Source: Bradyrhizobium glycinis
Lineage (GTDB): Bacteria > Pseudomonadota > Alphaproteobacteria > Rhizobiales > Xanthobacteraceae
Length of the DNA stretch: 64,000 nt
Reading direction: 5' to 3'
Assembly (NCBI RefSeq): GCF_016031655.1
Contig: NZ_JACCHQ010000021.1
Span: 1-64,000 of the forward strand
Shown: positions 27,808 to 37,482 of the stretch, piece by piece
Position numbering within the stretch: position 1 is the stretch's first letter
Layout of the letters: each line of letters opens with the position of its first letter
Notes under the pieces: model-generated
What the model was told of the DNA's origin: nothing
What the model saw: the letters and a program-made list of their open reading frames with translations, nothing else
Database searches by the model: none
Program-made: the position numbers and the translations under genes

Positions 27808-29703
27808 TTGGCGACGAGATCGAATTCAGCCCGGCAGATTAATCTCAGCGCGATAAAGGCGGAGCTTATCTACGAGAACGTGATCAAGCGCCTCGACCTT
27901 GAGCAGATATCTCGTTTCTTTCAAAAGATGCCAACCCACTTCAAAGGCGCGCGCGTCGCCTACACTGCGAGGGAGGGCATTATTATCAGCTTTAAGACGC
28001 TGAAAGAGCGCTACCCTGAGGATTATGTTTCTTCTTTTTATCGGATACTTGTCCTGTTCAAGATTCACCGGCAGAATATTTTTTCTGATCAGAACCTCCG
28101 AGCGCTTTTAGGCGATTTCGAGCATCTCAAACAGCAGGAGAACATTGCTCAGTTCGTTATCTTTTCCGAAGGCGTGAGAGAGGTTTCTTCTCAAGCTATT
28201 TCTCTTCTAAAAAGCCATGACGTTCATGTCGTATTTCTTGATGGCCGGACGCTGGGGCAAGGCCACGTATTAAGCAGTTTTGTCTTCGACAACAAATTGA
28301 CGGAGGTGCATAACCTTCACGTCAATCTGGTCAGTGATGAGATCGTCAAGCGACTCAAAAAGCTCTTTCATACTGTGCTTTCCGACATTGCGGCTCCAGT
28401 TTATGATAAACTCTACGGTAGCACGAAGTTTGCTACCGAGCTTGCGATGAGGAAGGAGGAGAGTCTTGTCGACCAGATCATGTCAGACCTAGATTTGGAA
28501 CGCCGGCAATCGACTCAGCAACTTATCGCTGTCGATGTTGGGACCGGAACAGGTCGGCATGCCTTCCGTATCTCGAAATACTTCTCGCGTGTTTATGCGT
28601 TCGATTTCTCCACGCACATGATAAGGGTGGCTAAGGAGAAGAAAGTCGCGTGCGACGATCGACGCATAGCCTTTTCCGTTGCCGACTTCGAATACGAGGA
28701 GGTGGACGGCGAAAGCGACTTCGCAGGAAAAGTGGACTTCGTCTGCGCAAGCTTTGGAATGGGCAGTTTTGTGGAGGACACGCCCAGAATGCTTCGGCGC
28801 TTCCATGAGTGGCTGAAGCCCGGCGGAGCCGTGTTGTTGAGTTTCTACAATTCAAACACGATCGTCGAGAGTATGAAGCCAAACTGGAGGGACACCTCGC
28901 TGGCGGCACACATAGACGCCGATCGACAGACGGCCCAAGTCGGGCTCGAGGATATGACCTTCTACATTTTCTGCAAGCCCTATCAACCACAAATGAAAGA
29001 GCAAATTAGCGGCTTGTTTGAGATCCGAAGTATGATCTCATATCCTTGCATCACAGCTATCCTCCCGAACAGCATGTTCGACTTAAAAAATGCTAAGGAC
29101 TATTTTTCCCATTTAGATGAGCTTCTGATAAGAGACGACTCGTACTTTTATGGTCACTATGTTCTCGTTTATGCGGTCAAGAGAGTCGACGCTTCGGGTT
29201 ACGAACGCGTTCGGTCGTTCTTGGCATCGAGGCAAATAGCATGCGAGACCTTACGACACCCCGCGGTATTTCGGATCCGAGATGTACGCAGAGTGCTGAA
29301 TTTGAAAGACAGTCAAATGGCCAAGACGGTCATCTTCTCGGTTGGTAAGCAAAAGCAAGACGGCATGCCTCGCGTCGCTATCGCTGTTGTGCCGGGAGAC
29401 AAGGAAGTCGCAAAGGAGGAGATTGCTAGAGAGCTTGGCATGTCAAAGAACTTGGTTAATCTGGCTACCCACGAGCAAATCAAGAGGATGGGGTTCGTCC
29501 TAGGTGCGGTCTCGCCATTTGGTTTTGAACAGCACAACGCTAACTATTTCATAGACGAGGCTTTCGAGGGGTCGAGTGAAGACTATGTGTACATGGGAAG
29601 CGGGGACAACTTTCAAACGCTCAAGTTGAGAAGGAGTGATTTCTTGGAGTTGACAAAGACCTATACGCGGCTTCGCGCTCAACGTCTGAGATCGCCAGAT
29701 TAG
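27808..29703 (+). CDS. Three-part protein: unknown domain, SAM methyltransferase, YbaK-like deacylase
   Basis: The TTG start at 27808 has a strong GAGGAGGGG just upstream. Residues 1-200 form an alpha/beta domain I do not recognise; the stretch FVIFSEGVREVSSQAISLL faintly recalls Mrr-type nucleases but lacks visible catalytic residues. Residues about 215-460 are a class I SAM methyltransferase with motif I VDVGTGTGRHAF (242-253), FDFS and LKPGG. Residues about 465-620 match the YbaK/ProX aminoacyl-tRNA editing fold: AKTVIF (505-510), LGAVSPFG (565-572) and YMGSGDNFQTLKL (595-607). I know of no described protein with this combination. Roles in modifying an aminoacyl-tRNA or in small-molecule synthesis are guesses. 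The gene stands alone between the DUF2235 gene and IS debris. Confidence 0.72.
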   Translation: MATRSNSARQINLSAIKAELIYENVIKRLDLEQISRFFQKMPTHFKGARVAYTAREGIIISFKTLKERYPEDYVSSFYRILVLFKIHRQNIFSDQNLRALLGDFEHLKQQENIAQFVIFSEGVREVSSQAISLLKSHDVHVVFLDGRTLGQGHVLSSFVFDNKLTEVHNLHVNLVSDEIVKRLKKLFHTVLSDIAAPVYDKLYGSTKFATELAMRKEESLVDQIMSDLDLERRQSTQQLIAVDVGTGTGRHAFRISKYFSRVYAFDFSTHMIRVAKEKKVACDDRRIAFSVADFEYEEVDGESDFAGKVDFVCASFGMGSFVEDTPRMLRRFHEWLKPGGAVLLSFYNSNTIVESMKPNWRDTSLAAHIDADRQTAQVGLEDMTFYIFCKPYQPQMKEQISGLFEIRSMISYPCITAILPNSMFDLKNAKDYFSHLDELLIRDDSYFYGHYVLVYAVKRVDASGYERVRSFLASRQIACETLRHPAVFRIRDVRRVLNLKDSQMAKTVIFSVGKQKQDGMPRVAIAVVPGDKEVAKEEIARELGMSKNLVNLATHEQIKRMGFVLGAVSPFGFEQHNANYFIDEAFEGSSEDYVYMGSGDNFQTLKLRRSDFLELTKTYTRLRAQRLRSPD

Positions 29704-30102
29704 GCTCCCGTTACGCCCCGGGCAAGTGGGAGCTAGTTCGCCGTTGCGTCCGCCAAGCCATGGTCCGCGTCGGAGTAACGCAATATCCGGCAGGGCTCGG
29801 CGTCACAGACACAGCCGAGCTCAAGCCAGATCTCGTTGATCCCTTGATCCCTGTGCTAACATCAGTATGGACACCGCGCGCTGTTGGGCAAGGTTCATCG
29901 CATCGTTATGAAATGGTATGGCGCGCCAGTCGAGGAGGCATCGGCGGTGCGGTCGGCGGCTGGAAAACCGGGTATTTCGATGGGAACTATGTGTTCGACG
30001 AGGCCGACCCCTGGCAGTTTGCCATCCAGCAAGGGGCGTGGGACGCTGGCGACAGGCTCGCGGATGATGATGCGGCGAAACCTGCTGACCTTGCCCCAAG
30101 TT
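29704..30102. other. Interval before IS debris, no gene assigned
   Basis: About 400 bases. Frames on both strands are long but carry no motif I recognise. They may be flanking parts of the mobile elements that follow. Confidence 0.35.
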
Positions 30103-30356
30103 TTATCCAGGGCCATTGGATTTGCCCAGTTGGGCGGTGGTAGCGACGGGAGCTGGCGCGGAGCCATCGGCATAGCGCGGCGCCAGATCCCGGCGCGGGT
30201 GGCAGGTGAAGGCGAACTCGGAGGGCGTCTTCCATCCGAGCTGTGAGTGCGGTCGTGTGTAGTTATAATCGGCGCGCCAGCATCCGAGCGCGACGCGGGT
30301 CTGAGCCAGCGACGCGAACAGCGTCTCGTTCAGCAATTCATCCCGAAGCCGACCGT
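30103..30356 (-). pseudogene. IS3-family orfB, C-terminal fragment
   Basis: The minus strand reads NGRLRDELLNETLFASLAQ and then YTRPHSQLGWKTPSEFAFT, the typical end of an IS3-family OrfB integrase domain. The fragment begins abruptly near 30356 at the codons for NGR. The preceding OrfB codons (QAMQNGFIESF) are found at 31487-31546 on the same strand, beyond an IS110-type element. The orfB gene therefore appears split by a later insertion. Confidence 0.75.
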
Positions 30357-30437
30357 TGATGGGGAAGACGGCCCCGCTCCCTCGGAGCCGGCGATATACT
30401 GCCGATGCACGGAATCGCTAACAGGAGCCATTGACCA

Positions 30438-31225
30438 ATGGAAGCCGCGACAATTGGGTTGGACATTTCGAAGCACGTATTTCACGTCCATGCAGTTGAC
30501 AGCAAGGGCCAAATAACCAGTCGCCAACGCCTCCGGCGACGCTAGGCGAGATCGTGTCGTTCTTCTCCGCGATCGAGCCGTGTCTGGTCAGCATCGAAGC
30601 CTGCGCCACCGCTCACCACTGGGCACCCGAGATTCAGCGGTTTGGACACGAGGTGAGATTGATTCCGCCATTCCGCCTGCCTATGTAAAACCGTATTGGA
30701 TGACGAGGCCCTGGCGTTACCAGCCAATGCTCGTCTGGCACTCGCCGCTCTCGTGAACCACCTGAAGGAATTGGATCAGCAGGTCGAGGCCATCGAGCGT
30801 GAGCTGGCTCTCATGCAGAGAACTAGTTCGATGGCGAAGTTGTTGTCCTCCATTCCCGGCATTGGTCCCTTAACGGCCACGGCTCTCGCTGCGACCGTGC
30901 CGAACCCGACAATGTTTCGCTCCGGGCGAGAGTTCGCGGCCTGGCTTGGCCTGACACCTAAGCAGAATTCAACTGGCGGGAAGGATCGGCTGGGTAGGAC
31001 AACAAAACAGGGCGATTCCTATCTCAGGCATTTGCTCGTGATCGGAGCACGTAACGTCGTACGTACCCAAAGGCACGGTCCAGGGCCGGATGCGGCTGGA
31101 TCGAAGCCCTGCTTGAACGGCGTCGGCCCATAGTGGTCGCCATCGCCGTTGTCAACAAATTGGCCCGGATCATCTGGGCAATGATGACCACCTGGGAATT
31201 CTATCGCCCGAAGCTCGCGGCCTGA
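30438..31225 (+). pseudogene. IS110-family transposase, internally deleted and frameshifted
   Basis: The start reads MEAATIGLDISKHVFHVHAV, the DEDD-type N terminus of IS110 transposases. A stop or shift follows near 30545, and SFFSAIEPCLVSIEACATAH continues in the next frame. Around 30690 the text jumps from AYVKPY to the C-terminal domain, omitting the middle of the protein. The C-terminal part is good: LLSSIPGIGPLTATALAATV, FAAWLGLTPKQNSTGGKDRL and a final WEFYRPKLAA. IS110 elements make a target-guiding bridge RNA from their non-coding end; here the enzyme is broken, so activity is unlikely. Confidence 0.82.
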
Positions 31226-31486
31226 CTTTCCGCGTATGTTGGCCACCTTATGGTGTGAGGGCAAATGACAGCATGATGGACACCGGGGGAGCTGGGGACC
31301 GAGCAAGCCCGAAGAGCTTTAAGCGCAACAAGCGCGACCCGTTGATGAGGCCTCGATCCGTGATCTCCATCAGGGCCGGCGGCCATGGCATCGGTCGCAC
31401 TAACAGGCCGTATACATGAACGCACCCGACCGGTATCCAAAGTATGCTGCCAAAAATCCCTTGCATCCGCGGGGCCGTCTATACAT

Positions 31487-31546
31487 GAAGCTTTCGATGA
31501 AGCCATTCTGCATGGCTTGCCCGAAGCGATATAATGCCAGGCGACG
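31487..31546 (-). pseudogene. Upstream piece of the split IS3 orfB
   Basis: The minus-strand codons YRFGQAMQNGFIESF match the OrfB segment that normally directly precedes the NGRLRDE block found at 30356. The fragment is short and the sequence on either side diverges. Its value is in marking the left side of the insertion that split orfB. Confidence 0.55.
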
Positions 31547-31947
31547 CGGCACCGATCGGCCCGGTTGCTGGTAAGTTCGGTGCCGGGAGAGCGTCGGCCG
31601 GCATGCGATCGGCAAAGCTGCTTTGCGGTGCCTTTTCAAACCGCCCTGATCACCTACATCGCAAGAGCCTTCCTATTGGCCATGCTTGCCAAGGCATAAT
31701 CATGGTCCGCCAGATTTGAGTTATCCCTTGCAATTCAGTTCGATCTTAACACGCTCTTTGGCTGCACTTAGGTCGCTGCGGTCCTTCGCGGCCATTTAGC
31801 GCGAGTATCAGCGTACTTTTCGCAATTGTCGATCCCGATAGGCCTCACCACACCAGGTAGGTATCGATCCACTGATGGTGCCGTATTGTAGACGACGAAG
31901 ATCGCATTGAATCTGAAACGCGCTGAAAAGCGCGGGCGAGGTGCGCA
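31547..31947. other. Interval upstream of the kamA-like gene
   Basis: About 400 bases without a recognised gene. Apart from a GAGGTG ribosome-binding site just before 31948, nothing regulatory could be placed. Confidence 0.45.
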
Positions 31948-33042
31948 ATGGAAACCGCAGCTAGTCAGCTGGATTGCAGAGCACACGAGTTGAAGTTCAT
32001 CGAGGAAACTCGCGTCGTAAGCGAGAGTGAACTGCAAGTTAACAACATCACGCCTTATCATGTCACAAAGTCTTATCGCGAACAGATCGTCAAGAGCGGC
32101 TACTACGATCAGCTGAAGTACATTGTCGAGCCCTCAATCCGAGAGTTCGGCAGCCCAGGCACCTTGGATACGAGCGGCGAGCACGACAATACGGTCGTGC
32201 CGGGACTCCAGCACAAGTACGCCCAAACCGGCTTATTACTGGTCACGGAACGCTGCGGTTCATATTGCCGTTACTGCTTTCGAAAGCGCATTGTGGGGAA
32301 AGTTTCGGATGAAATCGCACCAGACTTCGGTCGGGTCGCGCAATATATTGCTCGCCATCCTGAGATGACGAACGTACTCCTTTCCGGAGGTGACCCGTTC
32401 GTGCTCAGCACGTCCAATCTGAACAAGATCGTCGACCATCTGCTGCCAATAGAGCATTTGAAGTCGATCAGATTTGGCACAAAAATGCTGGCCTATGCGC
32501 CAAAGCGGTTTGATGACTCCGCTCTACCGGCGCTATTCCAGCGTATCCACAAGGCGGGTAAATCCCCAATCATCGTCGCGCATTTCGATCACGTAGGTGA
32601 GATCTCATCCGGCGCGGAGCGCAAAGTACGCGCTTTGCGAGCACAGGGCGTGCAATTCCTTAACCAGTGCGTGCTTCTCGCCAAGGTCAACGATGATCCC
32701 GAGATATTGGCTGCGACGTTTGCCAAATGCCACGAAATCGGAGTGCGGCCCTACTACTTATTTCAAGCGAGGCCGGTGAAGGGCGCGTCCCACTTCCAAG
32801 TTCCGCTGGGGCGCGGACTAGAAATTGTGCGCGGCATCAACCAACGTCTGAGCGGGATTGAGAAGACATTTAAATACATCATGTCTCATTACACAGGAAA
32901 AATAGAGATATTGGACATAGGACAGGATGGTCGTGTGTATATGCGATACCACCAGGATAAGGTTCCCGAGAAGATCGGTAAGATCTTTTCCCGACCGCAC
33001 GTCGTGACAGCCTGCTGGCTTGATGATCTGCCTGAACAATGA
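31948..33042 (+). CDS. KamA-family radical SAM aminomutase-like protein
   Basis: A 364-residue protein with the radical SAM cluster motif CGSYCRYC (Cys103, Cys107, Cys110), LLSGGDPF, and a C-terminal GKIEIL segment that may hold the PLP-binding lysine, as in lysine 2,3-aminomutase relatives. Family enzymes move an amino group from alpha to beta carbon using SAM, a 4Fe-4S cluster and PLP. It is shorter at the C terminus than classical KamA and the substrate is unknown. Start at ATG 31948. A MaoC-type dehydratase begins about 120 nt later in the same direction, then TesB, which would fit a beta-amino acid/acyl-CoA route by inference. Confidence 0.82.
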   Translation: METAASQLDCRAHELKFIEETRVVSESELQVNNITPYHVTKSYREQIVKSGYYDQLKYIVEPSIREFGSPGTLDTSGEHDNTVVPGLQHKYAQTGLLLVTERCGSYCRYCFRKRIVGKVSDEIAPDFGRVAQYIARHPEMTNVLLSGGDPFVLSTSNLNKIVDHLLPIEHLKSIRFGTKMLAYAPKRFDDSALPALFQRIHKAGKSPIIVAHFDHVGEISSGAERKVRALRAQGVQFLNQCVLLAKVNDDPEILAATFAKCHEIGVRPYYLFQARPVKGASHFQVPLGRGLEIVRGINQRLSGIEKTFKYIMSHYTGKIEILDIGQDGRVYMRYHQDKVPEKIGKIFSRPHVVTACWLDDLPEQ

Positions 33043-33165
33043 GATCTGCCGCACGCGCTCCAGCCCACAGGCTCGGAGCGAGTGCGGTACGCCCGCCGCC
33101 CCACGAAGCGCATTCAAGTTGAGCCGCCGCCGGGGCGCCCTTGTCTCAACTGTAGAAAGGCTCAG

Positions 33166-34026
33166 ATGCCCCTCGACTATCCCGCTGCACTAAACCTAAG
33201 GACTTGTGGAGCTCGCTATTCCTGGACTGACCGGGAGGTAATGCTCTATGCGCTTGGAGTGGGCATGGGCTCAGATCCCCTTAAGGAGGAGGAGCTACAA
33301 TTTGTCAACGAGGCGTTTGCAACGTCGAGGCCATTAAAGGTGATCCCGACGTTTGCTTCCGTGTGCGTTTGGGGCGCACGCCCCGGAGTCATTGACCTCA
33401 ATCGCGTCATGGTTGTTGACGGCGAACGTGACCTTACGTTTCACAAGCCGATGCCCGTGGCGGCGAACGTGACGGCGGACGCCCGTGTGAGAGGAATTTA
33501 TGATAAGGGTAAGGACAAAGGCGCGATCATTCAGAACGAGGTGGTGGTCAGAGATAGGGGCGGCGACAAGATCGTCACAATCCTCTCGTCGACCTTCGCA
33601 AGAGGTGACGGCGGCTTTGGCGGGCCATCGGAGGGGATGCCCGAGCCGCACCAAGTGCCCCGCCGAGCACCCGATAGATCAATGGATATCCCGACCCGAC
33701 CTGACCAAGCCCTAATCTATCGTCTTTCTGGCGACCGAAATCCTTTGCATAGTGATCCGGAGTTCGCCTGTCGAGCCGGCTTTCCAAGGCCCATTCTGCA
33801 CGGAATGTGCACGTATGGCCTGACCTGCAGAGCCGTCCTGCAGAGCTATGCCGACTACGATCCGTCTGCCTTTCATCGTCACCGCGCCCGCTTTTCGTCG
33901 CCCGTGTTCCCGGGAGAAGTTGTTACCGTCAATCTTTGGAAGGACGGTAATTCGATCTCATTCGAAGCTTGCGTAAAAGAGCGTCGGGTTACGGTCGTCA
34001 AGAATGGGCAGACGGTGCTACACTGA
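33166..34026 (+). CDS. MaoC-like double hot-dog dehydratase/hydratase
   Basis: A 286-residue protein with two hot-dog halves. The C-terminal half carries the hydratase-2 motif LSGDRNPLHSDPEFACRAGF followed by RPILHGMCTYG, with the catalytic Asp/His pair in this loop. The ATG at 33166 is preferred because AAAGG precedes it and the family begins there (MPLDYPAALNL). Relatives add water to enoyl-CoA or act on similar thioesters. It lies between the KamA-like and TesB-like genes on the same strand, though 730 nt separate it from tesB. Confidence 0.82.
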   Translation: MPLDYPAALNLRTCGARYSWTDREVMLYALGVGMGSDPLKEEELQFVNEAFATSRPLKVIPTFASVCVWGARPGVIDLNRVMVVDGERDLTFHKPMPVAANVTADARVRGIYDKGKDKGAIIQNEVVVRDRGGDKIVTILSSTFARGDGGFGGPSEGMPEPHQVPRRAPDRSMDIPTRPDQALIYRLSGDRNPLHSDPEFACRAGFPRPILHGMCTYGLTCRAVLQSYADYDPSAFHRHRARFSSPVFPGEVVTVNLWKDGNSISFEACVKERRVTVVKNGQTVLH

Positions 34027-34756
34027 GCAGGTTTTGGACCGTTCCTTGTATCTATTCGGCTGCGAGTTTGTCGCGCTGTTTTGGCGGTTCTTGCCGACAT
34101 GCATGAAAGGTCCGCGGCAACGTCTGCGTAGAAGGGTCGCGCAACGAACCTGAGGCGTTCGGAGCACTTCAACCGGAGTACTTCAACTGCGGGCCTCAAG
34201 GCAGGCCATTCGGCTCATCCCGCGCGTGGGCGACCATATGCGATCCATGCTGCAAGCTCAGAGCGCCTTCAGTTTGAATCGTTCAGTTGGCGAGATGGTC
34301 GTATTCAGCGTACCGCCTATGTCTTCCGCGGTGAAGCATCCCCTTGAGTCGCAGCGGGTACGACTTGCGCTTCTAGCAAGCAGCTCGAATAGCTGCTTAC
34401 ATACACCAATCGTATCCCAGCTGTTTGGTTCACGACAGGTCCGGAACCAACCGCTGACAGTGGACCAGTATCGACGGCACAAGAAGCTCCCCGTTCTTTG
34501 CTAGATCAGCTGATGTGCGGGGCGGCATGCCGATTGCTTTAGACTTGAACGACGGTCACGGGCGCTGAGCCTATCGAAAGATGGGCGGGTGAGCTGTCGC
34601 ACGTATGGAGTGCTGCGTGGAGAGGCAGTTCGAACACCGGATCTCAAACGCGGCTTTTCGCTAGGAGGATGTTTCATCTCTCGAAGCCTCACGACGCTGG
34701 GGTTTCATGATCGCACCGCTCCAGCGGTGACACTGGACAAGCTAAGAGCCTCCTGA
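34027..34756. other. Intergenic, nothing identified
   Basis: About 730 bases between the MaoC-like and TesB-like genes. Only short frames without motifs were found on either strand. Confidence 0.45.
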
Positions 34757-35617
34757 ATGCAAAAAAGTCAAATCGACCTTGCAGCCATCATCGACCTCGA
34801 CCCGGTCGGGATCGACCTATTTCGCGGCTACAGTCCGAACGCAAGCGAGCAACGGGTATTCGGCGGCCTAATGATCGGACAAGCGATGCTTGCAGCGTGT
34901 CGCACAGTCAAAGCCCGATTGCCGCATTCACTACATTGCTATTTCATCCACACCGGCGATCCTCGGGTACCCTTGATCTACAAGGTCGAGCGCCTACGCG
35001 ACGGTAAAAGTTATTCGACCCGGCGCGTCACGGCGATGCAGGGCGGTAGCACAATCGTTTCGGCCATGGTCTCGTTTCATAAGGGTGAGGAAGGCGCGTT
35101 CGAACACCAGGAAAACAAGCCGGAGGTGCCAGGGCCGGAGCATTTCGCAGCCGAAGAGTTGTCGAAGCGCTCACTATATCCGGATCTACCGGAAATTGTT
35201 CACCGCTACTATGAACCTGATCGTCCGGTCGAGCTTCGTCCCGTCGATATCGGCCGGTATGTTGGCCAGAAGATCGAGGACGGAAGAGTTCATATGTGGA
35301 TGAAGGCCTCGACAAAGCTGCCCGATGATCCGGCGCTGCACATTTGCGCACTGGCCTATGCCTCGGATTTGTCGCTGCTGGATGCCGTGATGGCACGCTA
35401 TGGGCGTACGCTGTTCGATGAACGCATTTTGTCCGGAAGTCTTGACCACGCAATGTGGTTTCATCGTCCTTTCCGTGCCGATGATTGGCTGCTCTATGCC
35501 AAGGAATCGCCAAGCGCGCAGAGCGGACGTGGCCTCGCTCGTGGGCTGATCTTTACGCGCGACGGCACGCTGGTGGCTTCGGTCGCCCAGGAGGGCTCGG
35601 TCCGCGAGCGACGCTGA
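34757..35617 (+). CDS. Acyl-CoA thioesterase II (TesB-like)
   Basis: A 286-residue double hot-dog thioesterase. The N-terminal domain has FRGYSPNASEQRVFGGLMIG and LHCYFIHTGDP. The C-terminal domain has YASDLSLLDAVMARYG, SLDHAMWFHRPFRADDWLLY and GRGLARGLIFTRDGTLVASV, all strong TesB landmarks including the Asp of the catalytic triad. It hydrolyses acyl-CoA to free acid and CoA in the cytoplasm; chain preference is not readable. Its length matches E. coli TesB (286). Confidence 0.92.
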   Translation: MQKSQIDLAAIIDLDPVGIDLFRGYSPNASEQRVFGGLMIGQAMLAACRTVKARLPHSLHCYFIHTGDPRVPLIYKVERLRDGKSYSTRRVTAMQGGSTIVSAMVSFHKGEEGAFEHQENKPEVPGPEHFAAEELSKRSLYPDLPEIVHRYYEPDRPVELRPVDIGRYVGQKIEDGRVHMWMKASTKLPDDPALHICALAYASDLSLLDAVMARYGRTLFDERILSGSLDHAMWFHRPFRADDWLLYAKESPSAQSGRGLARGLIFTRDGTLVASVAQEGSVRERR

Positions 35618-36306
35618 GCTTGCGCAGTGCGGGGAAAGCCTGGCTTGAGCGAGCGAGTGAGAAGTGGCCCGTCCATGCTGCTTGCCAGCGTGCCTTCGCG
35701 CGAACAAAGGAGTGGCTCAACGACCATTTGATGCCTGGAAAATCACATCCTCGATACTCAGGCGACTGTCGATACGGTCTTCCCGACGCTCCGGATCTTT
35801 CATTCTGCGATGAAGTCTGTGGTGTTAGGACCTTATTCCATCCATAAACACATTCGCGGTGCCGTTGGCCAATCCATATCGGCAGGGCAATGCCTGACCA
35901 TGCGCCTGAGCATTGCACCATCGTACGGAGGCCCGGTACAAACCGTAGTGTTCATCGGCCAACTCAGGCCGCGCACTGGCTCGGTTGAAGTGCTCACAAC
36001 GCTTTTCGGTTTGAAGACGTCGTAAACAAGACTGACCTTCGCTACCTTGTCGTCATTGGTCCAAGTGATTGGCTGGGACATGATCCTCGCTAGGCTGACT
36101 GTCGCCCGAATGCTTAGCTCGTCAGCTCTGAAACTACTAAACCCGGCAGTTGTTACGTCGGTCTCGGGGCGCTTCAGTGTTTGCTGCGGAGGGCTGTGGC
36201 CGCCGGGCACGAATCAGACCGGGGTCTATCCAAGCGCAGAGTTTTGAGAAGGGCGCCCGAGAGAGGAAAAGGCGAAGGCGCAGTATGGCCCAAGATGGAG
36301 ATTTCT
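35618..36306. other. Intergenic, nothing identified
   Basis: About 690 bases with short competing frames on both strands (about 71 aa plus, 125 aa minus). None could be linked to a family. Confidence 0.4.
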
Positions 36307-37482
36307 ATGCTCACAGCGACAGGTTCGGAAATCCCTTGGGCGGGACCTCCATTCCCAAAGTCGGAGTACGATTATCGACAGCAGAAGGTGCTTGAAGCGG
36401 TAGCGCGCGCCGAACTTGATGCAATTGTGGTTACCGCTATCGGCCACCTCAGATATCTCACTGGCTATCATGGATTTGGCGGGTACTTCGCTCCGTTCCC
36501 GTTGATTCTAGTACCGGGATATGCCCCGGTTCTCGTTGTAAGAGAGTACGATGCCGAGGCTGTCCGCGCCGAAGGATGCGTCGATGAGGTCGTGTGTTAT
36601 AGACACCCTCGCGATGTTGCCAAGACCTGTGCTGAGGTTCTTCGCCAGCATCGGCTGCAGGATCGGAGAGTGGGGTTCGAACTCGGATGTTGGAATCTGG
36701 CGCCCGCCGATGTGCGTGCAGTGCAAGGACTGTGTCCAGGCATGAAAGTCGCCGACGGCTCCAATTTGGTTGCGTCAGTCGCGGCAGTCAAAAGCGCGCT
36801 TGAGCTCGATGTGATGCGTCAAGCAATGGCGATAACTGATCTCGCAGTGCGCGTGTTTCGGAACTCGGTTCGCGAAGGCGTGAGCGAAACAGAAACGTAC
36901 GAAGCCATAGTTGGAGAAACTAGCAAAGCTGGCGGCGAAATATGGCGATCCGTTACTCTCGTGTTCGGTGATCGGACGAAGATGCCGCACGGTGTCCCGA
37001 CCCCACACGCACTCCGAAACAATGAACCCGCCATGATTGAGATCGGCGGCGTCAAGCATGGCTATGCCGCAGGGCTGGTCCGCAGCGCGGTGCTTGGTCG
37101 GCATCGTGAGGCCGAATCGTTGCACGCTCTTTCGGTTGAAGCGCTCGAAGCTGCCATTGGCGCGATTAAGCCTGGGGTAAGCGCGACGACCGTGGACGCC
37201 GCCGCGCGGAAGGTGATTGAGCAATCTGGACGCCCGCGCGCCTTTCGCCATCGTACCGGGTACCAAAGTGGCATCCACTGGACAGAACGAGGGAACCTCA
37301 GCCTGGAGCCTGCCGCAGAGGAAATTTTACAGGCGGGAATGACCTTTCATCTTCCCATCATTCTGTTTGGCGAAACCGGTCATCTGTTTGGCTGCAGCGA
37401 GCATGTGGTCGTCACAGACTCTGGCGCGGAAGTGCTCAGCCGTACAGATCACAACCTATTTCATGCTGTGGGCTCCACATGA
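36307..37482 (+). CDS. M24 hydrolase of the creatinase/ectoine-hydrolase type
   Basis: A 391-residue two-domain protein with the pita-bread fold of M24 peptidases. ATG 36307 is preferred because GGAG lies 6 nt upstream. In metal-dependent members two Asp ligands sit in DxG...GYxSDxTRT. Here the segment is IEIGGVKHGYAAGLVRSAVL, so the ligands are missing. This agrees with creatinase and ectoine hydrolase (DoeA), which work without metal. It probably cleaves a C-N bond in a small amide or ring rather than a peptide. Its stop overlaps the start of an M20 amidohydrolase (ATGA), indicating coupled translation. Confidence 0.8.
   Translation: MLTATGSEIPWAGPPFPKSEYDYRQQKVLEAVARAELDAIVVTAIGHLRYLTGYHGFGGYFAPFPLILVPGYAPVLVVREYDAEAVRAEGCVDEVVCYRHPRDVAKTCAEVLRQHRLQDRRVGFELGCWNLAPADVRAVQGLCPGMKVADGSNLVASVAAVKSALELDVMRQAMAITDLAVRVFRNSVREGVSETETYEAIVGETSKAGGEIWRSVTLVFGDRTKMPHGVPTPHALRNNEPAMIEIGGVKHGYAAGLVRSAVLGRHREAESLHALSVEALEAAIGAIKPGVSATTVDAAARKVIEQSGRPRAFRHRTGYQSGIHWTERGNLSLEPAAEEILQAGMTFHLPIILFGETGHLFGCSEHVVVTDSGAEVLSRTDHNLFHAVGST

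Noticed and set aside
32475-32500. TGGCAC followed by TGC as a sigma-54 promoter
   Set aside because: It is inside the kamA-like coding sequence and the spacing to GC is one base off.
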